Assembly: GCF_000283155.1 (NCBI RefSeq)
Contig: NW_004454195.1
Location: forward strand, 3,913,085 to 3,977,084
Origin: Ceratotherium simum simum
Taxonomy: Eukaryota; Chordata; Mammalia; Perissodactyla; Rhinocerotidae
Direction: 5' to 3'
Length of the DNA: 64,000 bases
Shown here piece by piece: positions 1-10,516 of this stretch. Position 1 is the stretch's first letter; each line of letters begins with the position of its first letter. The position numbers were made by a program, and so were the translations under genes. Under the pieces are notes generated by a model. That model was not told where the DNA came from. It did not search any database and saw only the letters and a program-made list of their open reading frames with translations.

Positions 1-1690
1 TTAAAGAAATTTGGCCAAAACACTGTCAAGGCTTCATTGTACCTACACTCTACAAATACTCCAACTTTGTGTTTTTAATAGAACTAGAAAGGCATCAAAT
101 TCATATGACTATAATGAGTTGAAAAGTAAAAATTTTAGTTAATTAACCAGTTGCACCACTCCTATGAAAAACAAACAAAAATATTCTGGGTTTGGGGCAC
201 ATTTATTTTCATTTGATGCTAGTGTATCCCACTGGATTGACAAAGCCCCCTGACTCTCTGGTTTTGTGTCACTGTTGTCTTTGCTACTTAATATATCATA
301 GTCCTCAAATTTGGGGCTTGTATGGTCCAGAAGAAGCATGTACACCCTCTCCTGGTTCTGCTATAGGAGGTAACTTTTCAAACTTTTAGTTTAGAGGAGA
401 AAGTGTACTCCCATTTCCAGAATGGAAAGCTTCCATATCATAGGGAACACCAGCACCAGGAGGTACAGCTCAGATAAGGTGGAAAATTAAACCAAAAAGA
501 AAGGTGACTCTCAGCATATTTCTCAAAGGAAGGGGGGTATGTTCAGCTTCCTTTTTATTGGCACTTATAATTAACACTTGGCCAAAGCACGTTGACAGTA
601 ACAGGCGGAGGGGTTAGGTAGAGCAAGGTGGGAGAACAGGCCTTGAGGTCATGGATAAGGCACAGGGAAGGGAAGAGTGGGAGTGTTTCAGCTTTTAGTT
701 GAAAGAATTTGCCTTTGTTTCCACTTCCATGGCCTTCTTGAGCCATGACATAGCATAAATAGAAGACTGAACTTAAAAAAAAAATAATTAAAGAAGGCAG
801 GATGGTTTTGTTTCTGCAAATGCCTTGAACAAAGCATGTGTTTCTGTTTAATACTGGATAAGCTCCAATTGATGTCTAGATTCTTGTCAAAATGTTTACT
901 TTTCTGCGGGATTTTCTTTTCCAGTGGGGCATTAGGAAGCCATGGCTACAGCTCTGGACTTCAAAGTTGCTGCCAGCCTCCCTTGAAAAGCCATTGTTTT
1001 ACCCCCTTCTCGATTCCCATTCAAATGAAATCTTAGTTTTTTAAAAATCATTTTGCACCTGAAAATGATCAGTCTTGGTACAAAACCAGAAGAAACTTGA
1101 TAAAGAGTTGAGGGAAATTCACCAAAGCAACTACTAAGACAACAAGTATTGAAAAAATGGATGTTTGTTTTCATATGGGATACTTTGCACAATATTTTGA
1201 TGTCATGTAGAACAACAACAGCAAAAATAACTTGTTTTATTTTTAAGCAGTTGTAAACTACTGATCTCAGTGCGCAAAAACACTGCAGAGGGAAGTTTGA
1301 AAATAAAAAATGTTACGTTATACTACCTTGGTTATTTTATTCAACTCCATAGGCCTGTATTAGGTAAAATATATATACCGTGAATTATAAATATGTCACG
1401 ATAATAAATGAATAAACCTGAACGTTTTATTTTACATTTTTACTAGAAAATTTAACCTATAATAAAAGCTACATACTATGATGCAAGAGACCACAGAACA
1501 AATATAAAAGTAGAAAAAAAGGTCTATAGATAACAGCTATTTAGTTAAAAAGATAAAAGAATTTTGTAAAAATAAACTAAAAGTAAGGCCTCTGATAATC
1601 ACTATAAAAGGATTTGATTTCTCCCTTTTCAATTTTTAAACTCCTTTAGATCAATTTTTTTTCAACTTCTAGATAAAATATCCACTTTTC
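1..1690. other. Intergenic DNA, nothing recognised
   Basis: AT-rich sequence without a supportable ORF, RNA gene or identifiable repeat. The short ORFs are below chance-level interest and show no family motif. Confidence 0.6.
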
Positions 1691-1767
1691 CATTCCCCAG
1701 TGGAGTGCTGAAATTGGATCCTGAAGATCTGGGTTTTGATCCTGCCCTACCACCTTCTGGCTCTAGG
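1691..1767 (+). repeat. MIR SINE, 5' half
   Basis: The sequence ggttttgatcctgccctacc resembles the MIR core (a degenerate 'gggttcgaatcc..ctgcc' stretch). It stops abruptly at 1767 and the MIR resumes near 2184, so a later insertion splits it. Confidence 0.5.
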
Positions 1768-2183
1768 TTTACAAATTAGTGTTTGCTGCTTAACAAATCC
1801 CCCCAAAAGGTAGGGGCTTAAAATAGCAATCAATGATTAGTTCATGATTCTGTGGGTTCTCTGGCTGGTCTCTCCTTTGGCTGTCTCATGGGGGCTGGTT
1901 GATCTAGGATGACCCCACCCACATGTCTGAGGCCTCAGCAGGGCTTCCAGGAGGCCAGGCTAGGCCTTTTCACCTGGTGGCAGAATGATTCCCAGCAGGA
2001 AGAAAGGGCAAGTGTAATGCACAGGCACTTAACCAAGCCTCTGTTTGCACCATATTTGTTATGGTTCCATTGACCAAAAGCAATCCTAAGAGTAAACTCA
2101 GTCAGTGTGGGAGGGGACAACACAGAAAAATAGACACAGGGAGATGTGAACAATTTAGAGGGCATTATTGTATCAATCTGCCA
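1768..2183. repeat. LTR-like ancient repeat inserted in the MIR
   Basis: This is about 415 bp with a pan-mammalian repeat signature (taggggcttaaaatagcaat, gattctgtgggttct, cccacatgtctgaggcctc). It is flanked by ctctagg on both sides (1761-1767 and 2184-2190), which could be its target duplication. I cannot name the family with certainty; an MLT1/MaLR-type LTR is my guess. Confidence 0.45.
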
Positions 2184-2335
2184 CTCTAGGCTAGTCAATT
2201 AACCTCTCTGGGACTCATGTTCTTCATCTCTAAATTGGAAAAATGTAATAATTTCTCTGCATTTCTCAAAAAAGTTGTTTGGAGAATTAAATGTCAAAAT
2301 ATATATGGAAACTTTTGAAAGATGCAGAGAACTCT
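2184..2335 (+). repeat. MIR SINE, 3' half
   Basis: The sequence attaacctctctgggactca, then cttcatctctaaattgg and gagaattaaatg, matches the MIR 3' part ('cctcagtttcctcatctgtaaaatggg..gattaaatg'). Confidence 0.7.
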
Positions 2336-3256
2336 ATAATGATAAAATATTATTTTGATAGAGAAATCTATGCTGTTCTGGTAGCTTTTTTTTTTCCTCT
2401 AAACATGTTTTTAAGCTTTTACATAAAATCTCCCAACCAATCAAAAATAAATTGACCCCGATAGAAAATAATTTAAACTTTTGATGTATTTTAAAAGCCA
2501 AATCAGTACTTTTTTAGTTAAATTTTTAATGTTTCAGCTAGTCATTTGAGTTGTATTCATCAATTTAGCAGAAAAATCTGATGTCACCTAATTTAATCTT
2601 CAGAGAACTAAGACTTGATCTACACAATGCCAACATATCTGGACAATTTAACAAAGTTGCTTCTTATAAGGCATCTGACTGTTTCATCCACCTAACACTA
2701 AAGATTTTGAATCTCTACTGATCAACCGGACTGTTTACTTCATTTTGTTTTTATAGGGTGGTCCAGCTGCCTGCTTTTTAATAAACTTGATTATTCTAGA
2801 ACCATGCCCTGAGAGTAAAATGTCTTTTGCTGAGAAAAGTGACTTTTTTCCTGCCACACCCAATGTATCTTTTCTACATTAAATTTTCTCTAGCAAAATA
2901 AATGAGTTATAAGAAACCAAAGAAAATAAAGATAACAAACAACATTTTGAGTTACAGTCATCATAAGAAGGTTGTTTCTTTTTCTCCTCCCCCTTCCACC
3001 TCCCCTCCTCCTCCTCCTCCTATTTTTAGGGCATGTGAAATGAGAGCTTGCTGGCGCACAATAGTAGTATGCCATTATCATAGTCACCTGAGATTAATGA
3101 GAAAGGAGCCTGAAAAAGCAATGTTGATTAGTCCCAAGTAGAGTTTAGAACTCCTTATCACGTTCATAATTTGGTAGCGAAGTTCAAGGGAGCAAGAAGG
3201 GTTTTGGCATGGTTTTCATATTTCAGGTTTTTACATTTTTCAAAACTTTACTTGTC
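2336..3256. other. Intergenic DNA with a CCT-rich tract
   Basis: No gene. A short pyrimidine tract of CCT units lies at 2988-3022, and the short ORFs crossing it are low-complexity artefacts. Confidence 0.6.
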
Positions 3257-3270
3257 AATATATCACTAAT

Positions 3271-3640
3271 ATTTTTAAATTATTTTATTGAGGTCATATT
3301 ATCTCATAACATTGTATAATTTCAGGTGTACATTATTATATTTCAGCTTCTGTACAGACTGCATCGTGTTCACCACCAATAGTCTAGTTTTTATCCATCA
3401 GCATACGCATGTGCCCTTTTACCCCTTTCACCCTCCCTCCATCCCCTTCCCCTCCGGCAATCACCAATCTGTTCTCCTCATCCATGTGTTTTGTTTATCT
3501 TCCACATAAGAGTGAAATCATACAGCATTTGTCTTTCTCTGTCTGGCTTATGTCGCTTAGCATAATACCCTCAAGGTCCATCCATGTTGTCGCAAATGGC
3601 ATGATTTTGTTTATCTTCCACATATGAGTGAAATTATACA
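3271..3640 (-). mobile_element. 5'-truncated LINE-1 3' end, antisense
   Basis: The plus strand shows the reverse complement of the L1 3' region (aacattgtataatttcaggt, catccatgttgtcgcaaatg). It is flanked by a 14-bp target duplication, aatatatcactaat at 3257-3270 and aatacatcactaat at 3641-3654. Near its right end a roughly 36-bp segment repeats sequence lying 115 bp to the left (3489-3524 versus 3605-3641). Confidence 0.85.
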
Positions 3641-3654
3641 AATACATCACTAAT

Positions 3655-4606
3655 TTTTAATTTCTTAATGCCCACTATCCCTGGAAAGTAGAAGCTTTAT
3701 AGAAAAATTTGTATCTTAGTCTTTAATATTCTGCCCATCTGTGAAATGCATTAGAGGTATACACATACGGTGACTGTTCATTACAGGGCAACAGGAGTAG
3801 TTATCACCCTACCACCTGACACTATCCAATGGATACAACTTTTTTATCCATTTTTTTTCTCCTTTCTTCTTTTTCTCTAGTTCCTGCTTTACCTACTTTT
3901 CTTTTTTTATCTTTTTTTTTTTTTCATTTTATTTCCCTGTGGTGTCATTAGTAGCCACAGGATTTCTTAGCAAATCTGGCAGATTTATTGTAAATTTGAG
4001 TCTTGTTCTATGATGAAGAATACTTTGACACATAAATTATAGTTACTAAAAGAAACAGTGCAGTTGGGGAAAAAAAATGAAAACTCTTGGAATGTGATTA
4101 TTCTGAGGCTATATAAATCTTTACAACTTTCTACCCTGATGGAGAGTTTTAGCTAGGTATTTGAGAGGCCTCACTCGTGGGTATGAAGTTTAGTGTTTAG
4201 ATAATGTAAGCACTGTTATGTTACACCTACAGATTAAATCAGTACCTATAAGTTATAATAAAAGCTAATCACAATTAAAAGGCCCAACATAATCACAGTT
4301 CTTTCATTTGTTGATATTACCAACATCTAATAGGCTATGCTTATTTTTTTGAATTACCATAAAATTAGAAGTGCTAGCAACAACCAAATTTGGAGGGAAA
4401 AAAGATTTAATTACATATAACATAACTTCTGGCTTAAGTAGAGTTCCTGGCATTCTAATTCTTTGAAAATGAATAACATTACTAATCAATAATTCATTCA
4501 GTCATAAACTGAGGAGTATAATTCTTCTAGTTTAACTTTTTGATCCTACACGGTAAAATTAGATTACACTAATTATATAGTCAGAGACAATGGCCATTAT
4601 ATTTGT
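3655..4606. other. Intergenic DNA with a pyrimidine/poly-T stretch
   Basis: Nothing recognised except a T-rich, CT-rich tract at about 3838-3935. There is no supportable gene. Confidence 0.55.
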
Positions 4607-4620
4607 AAAAATCTAATCCA

Positions 4621-4870
4621 GGGGCTGGCCTGGTGGTGTAGGGGTTAAGTTTGCATGTTCTGCTTCGGTGGCCTGGGGTTCACAGGTTCGGATCCCAGGC
4701 ACGGACCTACGCACCACTTATCAACCCATGCTGTGGCAGGCATCCCACATATAAAGTAGAGGAAGATGGGCATGGATGTTAGCCCAGGGCCAATCTTCCT
4801 CAGCAAAAAGAGGAAGATTGGCAACAGATGTTAGCTCAGGGCTAATCTTCCTCACTAAAAAAAAAAAAAA
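4621..4870 (+). mobile_element. ERE-family SINE (tRNA-derived)
   Basis: It starts ggggctggcctggtggtgta, carries tRNA-like A- and B-box regions (ggttcggatcc), the agatgttagctcagggctaa tail motif and a poly-A end. A 14-bp target duplication aaaaatctaatcca flanks it at 4607-4620 and 4870-4883. Confidence 0.92.
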
Positions 4871-4883
4871 AAAATCTAATCCA

Positions 4884-6239
4884 AACATTCAGCTTCATCT
4901 TCCATCCCCAACTACCTCCAAGAAACCTATTTATGAGAAATAAGAAACTTGTGCTCCATCCTTAGACCTGGCATGAGACTTCTGCCCCAGACATGGATGT
5001 AGAAAGCCCTCCTCTGGCCTTCTTCCATAGGACCAAGGGAATGTTCCTCCTCAGGGCCTATATCTTCACCCTTCTAGACCTGGAACCCTGGAATTCCCTG
5101 CCTAACTGGCCCTAAGCTCTTTTCCAAGACCAGTGTGAGGAGGCTTATCCTTAGAGCAGATGGGCAGTCGGGTATTCACCTCTAGGCTCAGGTGTCCACA
5201 CTTCTGCCTGGAAGGCCACTCACAGTAGGCACCAAACTGAAGGTAGGAAGAGAAAGGGTGTGGGCCACAGGCTAGACCTTTGTTGTTGCTTTTGTCTGGC
5301 CCTCACAAAGATTACAGAGTGAACCTATAGAATTTGTCACCTTTCCACAGACCCCCAGGCCTCTTTTGGGTTTAATGTCTTTGTATATGCCCCTCTCCAA
5401 ACCTGAAGTCCCTCCTCTTCCACTCCCGGAGATCTCCTCCAGATCCAAGTCCACTTCCTTTTTGAAAATTCTTATGACTTTTCTAGACTAGCTGTTTTCT
5501 AGATTAGCTGTTTTCTCCTTTGGGTTACTATAGCATGTTTTACTAACATTTACCATGGAAATTAACACATCTGACTATAATTATTTATTCACATATTTTT
5601 CTCCTTCTCATGAATAATTTGAGGCCAGTAAGACTTAAATTCAAATAGTGACTCTTCATAAATATTTAATAAATGTGTGTTGAATTAAATGCACTAAATG
5701 CATCATTTATTTATAAATTGGTTATCAAGCTCATTTCTCATGCTAAGATTCTTCAGGCTATGTCTTACAATAATATTTCATTATAATAATATTTTTATCA
5801 ATCGCAAACTCAAAATTAGTTACACTATTTTCTAAATGTGGATAATTCCAAAAATTCCATCTATAATAACAAATTTTGACATATAATGTAGTCCTTGATA
5901 AAAACTGACAGTTGAACTTAGCATGGCTTTCAATGGAGAGAGATGTCCACCACCAAAAATATGACCAAAAATATGTCATATTCATATGTTGGATGCATCT
6001 ATTAAATCAACTATTACTAAGTGCATTAGAGTCAAAACAGAAGGTCTCATCCTAGAGAAATTCAAATTGATATATTTACTGTAACCTGCTCCTCTGCAAT
6101 GCAGAGAAATGGGAACTATTATCAGAGGAATTTCGTGATCATTATTCAAAGCACTTAAGTATCTACCTAAATTATGTGGCATACAGTGTAAAAAAACAAA
6201 AATTCCTCTTTGTGGATCAAAATTCCAACAAATGCATAA
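4884..6239. other. Intergenic DNA, nothing recognised
   Basis: No gene or clear repeat. A small direct repeat of tagctgttttctaga type occurs at about 5488-5515. Confidence 0.55.
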
Positions 6240-6400
6240 TAGCCTACATTTTGTACTCTTCCAGGCAGTTTACAAGTAGTGAATCATTAAATCCCCACAA
6301 GAACATTGTGAAGTAGAAAGTGAGGGTCAGAATATTTAACAAACTTGCCCAAGGTCACTATGGGAGTGGAACTATGCCAGTCTCAGAGGTAGAAAGATTG
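6240..6400 (-). repeat. MIR SINE, antisense
   Basis: The motifs ttaaatccccacaagaacat and acttgcccaaggtcacta are the reverse complement of the MIR core ('gtgaccttgggcaagt'). Confidence 0.75.
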
Positions 6401-7004
6401 AAATTTGGGAGCCACTGAAATATACATGGTTACTGGAGCCATGGAGGAATTGATGAGTGGGGAACAGCGAGTCAGTTAGAAGCGAAGAAAAATGGATCCC
6501 TAGGGAGACTAACATTGAAGAGGCTGGACAAACAGAGGAGCCTGTGCAGGAGACAGAGAAGGTGGCATCAGAAAAGTTGGAGAAGAAACAAGAGAAGAGA
6601 TGTCCCAGAAACCAAGGAAGGGAAGAATTTCATGAGAGCAGTTCAACATTACCAGATGTTATACACTCATCATAAAGTTGACTACACAGAGATCTCTATT
6701 TGCATTTAGAATGTCTTTGTCAGACAGTTTAGATCCAGATTAAAGCCAGATTTCGTGAGCTGGTGAGTGAATGGAAGGTGATGACGTAGGAGTAAAGAAA
6801 GATGAGTCTCTCAGAGGGTGCTGAAAGAAAGGAAAGGCAAACACAAGGCAGAAGTTTGAGAGATAGGGAAGGTCCAAAGTTGTTTTAACAAGTGCATATT
6901 TTCCATTTTCATGGAAGTGGAGAATAGTCAAATACAGCAATTTTAAACAAGGTAGAGTTTTATTTGCTCAAGCCATTGGCTTCTAAATCTATACAGCAGA
7001 ATCT
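6401..7004. other. Intergenic DNA, degenerate purine-rich sequence
   Basis: A 72-codon ORF at 6457-6675 has a Glu/Lys-rich composition with no recognisable domain, and the GA-rich DNA explains it. It may belong to an old interspersed repeat. I do not call a gene. Confidence 0.5.
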
Positions 7005-7160
7005 AGTAGCTGACCAAACTCAATGTTGGGTCAGCAGCATTAGCATTTCCTGGGAGTTAATTAAAAATACAAAATCTCAGACCCCATCCCACCACAGAAT
7101 CTGTGTTTTAACAAAAACCCCCAGTGGAATTCGAATGCATTTTTAAAGTTTGAAAAGCAT
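7005..7160 (+). mobile_element. MER5A-like hAT-Charlie element
   Basis: The sequence cattagcatttcctgggagt, cagaccccatcccacc, acagaatctgtgtttt matches the MER5A consensus as I recall it ('gaatcacctggggagc.. agaatctctggggg'). It is a non-autonomous DNA transposon, old and diverged. Confidence 0.65.
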
Positions 7161-7716
7161 GAATCTAGATTCTCCTGTAGATAACCCAAAGAAAAATCTT
7201 ATCCATTAAAGCATAGTTTAAAATTGTTTTAGTTTGCTTTGAATGTGCACCAGTCACCTCTAATTTATTTGTAAATATCAGCATTGCTCTTTTTCAAACC
7301 CAGTAATTAACTAGTTTCAATTCATACTTTCTATCTCAAGTAATGAACATTTTACTCTTAAATTAGAATGCTGTCACATCAACAGATTGCATAGATTCAC
7401 TTGGGTGCGCCTCTGCCTGCAGCATGCAGTGTTCTTTAGCCTTTGCTAATTCAGTGCAACATCCAATTTCCAAAGGTAAATGTTTTATGGATTTCTCTCA
7501 ATGATGATGCTTATTATCTTTAAACTTGCCCCACCTATGTCATAAACACATTGCAGGAGAGTAAATAAAGCATTCCAGGGGGTTCGTTTTATATGCGATG
7601 TAGCAGTAGCAATGATAGCAGAGAATGGGAAATGATCTGAGGGCCAGAGAGATTCCATAAAAGGAAAGCACACACAGAAGCAATCCTTGTCTGCATGATT
7701 CCAATAGACACAAATC
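7161..7716. other. Intergenic DNA, nothing recognised
   Basis: No supportable gene, RNA or repeat seen. Confidence 0.55.
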
Positions 7717-8490
7717 TCAGTTACCGTGGGTTAGTGAAATAATACCAGTCTCCAACAACATGGTTCGAATTTCAGTTACCACAATATATCAAAGTGGAGT
7801 AACCATTTGGAGTATAAACTTTGCTGCTACCTCTTCACTCCACAAATCACTGTGTAAAGAATAGATGTGCATCCTATTCAGTGACCAATCATGACACTTC
7901 CTTCAAAGTCTGTTGGTGATTAGTCACCAGGCGTTTGTTATTCAGTGCACGCACAGACAGAAAAGCACGTTGTCGTGTTGCCCCCTTGTCTCCCAGTGAA
8001 AATCCCACATAATATTTTACAAAAATGAGTAATCCAGAGGAAAATGGCCAACAAAGATGAAAGTACAGCAAAGAAATGAAAAGTGCTAACACTGGAAGTT
8101 AAATTAGAATCTTACATAAACAGCTGACCGTGGGAATGTTGACTCTGCCACCATTCGAGAGACTCTGGACATGCAGCCATAAAAACTTAGTGAAAGAGAA
8201 CTTACTAACATAAATGAGGAAAGTGGTTGTGATGAAGAGGATGAAGATGTCCCAGAGGAAGTGACTTCAGTAAATAATACATTTCACATTAAAAGAACTC
8301 TCAGTAATATTTCACGACATTGAAAGCACAAAGGGTAAAAAAGGTGATCCAAACTTAGAAAGGAGGATGGCAATTTGCCACAGCCTAGAAGACATTCGCT
8401 CCATATCGTAAGTTATTTGATGAAAAGAAGGCAAGCATGGTTCAAACTACTCTTGATAGGTTTATACAAGGAAATAAAATACTTTAATGC
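7717..8490 (+). pseudogene. Tigger/pogo DNA transposon fossil (transposase remnant)
   Basis: The left end resembles a transposon terminus (cagttaccgtgggttagtga). At 8200-8480 the plus strand, read across at least one frameshift, encodes an acidic stretch (EESGCDEEDEDVPEEV) and ends in VQTTLDRFIQ, the C-terminal pattern of pogo/Tigger-like transposases. The matching right inverted terminus was not found. It is dead: frameshifts and stops are present and no intact ORF remains. Assignment to a Tigger subfamily would need a library search. Confidence 0.55.
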
Positions 8491-8766
8491 TCAATATTTC
8501 TGTTTTAAATTATAAAATACTGAATAAATAGTTTTACTGCTTTTTCATTTCCCTATACATTTATGACTGAAAGTAAGAGAGTTTTTAATGTTTTTAACAA
8601 AAATTTGTAAAGGTCACTGAAGAAACATAATTTTCCCTATTGATTATTTAAATTGCTTTGTGCATTTTCAGTTTGCAAGGTCATTTTTACAACCCCACGC
8701 TACTGTGCAAAGTGAAGATTACCAATGGACAGAGGTAGATAGATGATAAATACATAGGTAGACACG

Positions 8767-8810
<44 letters not shown>

Positions 8811-8811
8811 G
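8767..8811 (+). repeat. (GATA)n microsatellite
   Basis: About eleven uninterrupted GATA units, with degenerate GATA-like flanks from 8735 to 8850. Likely length-variable. Confidence 0.95.
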
Positions 8812-9559
8812 AGGTAGAAGTAGAGATATAGAGATAGAGATATATAGAAAGAAATAGAAGAAAAGGTCAAAATGAATTTAGACATAGTCATAACCTTGAA
8901 CTATCTTTTTTTGTGTTCCTAAGTGCCAAGGTCAATAAGGGAAAGTATGCTTGTATGTCTATGCACTGGATATCCAATTATGATATTCACATGCATGTAA
9001 TGCAGATTTTGAGTACGGATCACCTGGGTTTGATCTTTTAATTCGAGAGTTGATTTACAAGAGAATTCTATGAGAGCTCTGCCAACAACTCTTTGTATAT
9101 AACAAGGAGAGGCTTCTTTTCAAGTGTACTTCACTCCATGTAATACATGTAATCCTAATTTTATATAAATTCTATTCTTCTAAATTAAATCATACTTAAA
9201 CCCACAAGAGAAAATTTCTAGGAACAAAGAGTATCACGATTTTGTCTATAAAATAAAAAGCCTACATAAAAATATATAATCATTTTTATTTAAATAAAGA
9301 AAGTAAAAATTAGGTTGTCTTATTGGGTTGTTCTTAATTTGCAAAGCACAAAGAGTTTCATTGCATAAACATGTAGATAAAGATATTAATTGGTTCTTAG
9401 AGATTATAAAATTACAGTGTGAAAAACAATTCCTATAAAAGGTAGAAAACAATAATATATTTATGCTAAAGGTGAAGAAATGCAATTAGCTTAACAATTA
9501 ACAAAACTGTCCCTTGACTGTTAGTTATTTTTCCACATTAAATTCATATTTGTTTTGCA
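8812..9559. other. Intergenic DNA, nothing recognised
   Basis: AT-rich with no supportable feature. Confidence 0.55.
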
Positions 9560-10290
9560 GAGTTTTTCAACTGCAGAGAAACTGTCTGTGGCAGTTTGTC
9601 AACGGCTTCTCTTTCCATAAGATAGAGTTGCTACTGGAAAGCCTTACATCTAGGTGGGACATATGACTAATTCTCACCCATGGATTATGAGGCAAAGTTG
9701 ATTTTATAACTTTCAGGTCAAGATGGTTAAGAAGCCAGTGCAGCTTCTCCACTCTTTCTTTCCCCTTCCAGCAGCTGGAAGCAGGACTCCAAGGATTTGG
9801 AGCATGGCAGAATCACAAGATGGAAGAAACTGGATCTTCACCACATAGAGAAAAACTCCCTGACAACTGGGAACACCCACATTAGAGTGTAAATGAACGA
9901 GAACTACTCATCAGGGCCACCCCGTGGCTTAGCGGTTAAGTGCATGCACTCTGCTACTGGCGGCCCGGGTTCGGATCCCGGGCCCGCACCAACCCACCGC
10001 TTCTCGGGCCATGCTGAGGCCGCGTCCCACATACAGCAACTAGAAGGATGTGTAGCTATGACGTACTGGGGCTTTGGGGGAAAAAAAAAAAAGGAGGAGG
10101 ATCGGCAATAGATGTTAGCTCAGAGCCGGTCTTCCTCAGCAAAAAGAGGAGGATTAGCATGGATGTTAGCTCAGGGCTGATCTTCCTCACAAAAAATAAA
10201 TTAATTAATTAAAAAAAAAAAAGAAATACTCATGAGAACTGAAACTATGGAGTTTGTTACTAAGCCTAGTAGTACCTATTGTAAAGATAC
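9560..10290 (+). mobile_element. MLT1-type (MaLR) LTR split by an ERE SINE
   Basis: The left part carries LTR-like motifs (atggcagaatcacaagatgg, aactgggaacacccacatta). The LTR end resumes after the SINE (tggagtttgttactaagcct). The pair corresponds to one ancient ERVL-MaLR LTR interrupted at 9913-10222. It is a non-coding solo LTR. Confidence 0.6.
9914..10222 (+). mobile_element. ERE-family SINE nested in an LTR
   Basis: It has a clear tRNA-like start (ccccgtggcttagcggttaa) with a B box (ggttcggatccc), the agatgttagctcagagccgg tail repeated twice, and an A-rich end. The target duplication is gaactactcat at 9901-9911 versus gaaatactcat at 10223-10233. CpG-rich termini suggest a fairly young copy. 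Confidence 0.92.
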
Positions 10291-10328
10291 TGTTTCTTAG
10301 GTACCGTAACCACATATACTTTCTAACC

Positions 10329-10516
10329 CAGTGCTGTACAATAGAACTTTCTGTAATGATGGAAATGTTTCTGCACTGTTCAATATGGCAGCCACAAACT
10401 AAACTACCTACATCCCTATCGAAGGGATATGATTTCTATTTATTTGACTTTAATTAATTTAAACGTAAATGTTAATAACCACTTGTGGCTGGTGACTAAC
10501 ATAATGGGAAGTTCAG
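10329..10516 (+). mobile_element. Non-autonomous hAT-Charlie DNA transposon
   Basis: It starts cagtgctgtacaatagaact and ends gtggctggtgact...gttcag, the inverted termini of a common mammalian hAT element. Flanking 8-bp duplications are ttctaacc (10321-10328) and ttctcatc (10517-10524), matching at 6 of 8 positions. Confidence 0.75.

Noticed and set aside
1768..2183. Possible exon (87-codon minus ORF at 1935-2198)
   Set aside because: The ORF lies almost wholly within an ancient repeat and ends in the MIR; no splice sites or coding signature support it.
6457..6675. Glu/Lys-rich 72-codon ORF
   Set aside because: Purine-rich DNA explains the composition; no family motif and no gene context.
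9893..10111. 72-codon ORF with GC-rich codons
   Set aside because: Lies inside the ERE SINE at 9914-10222.
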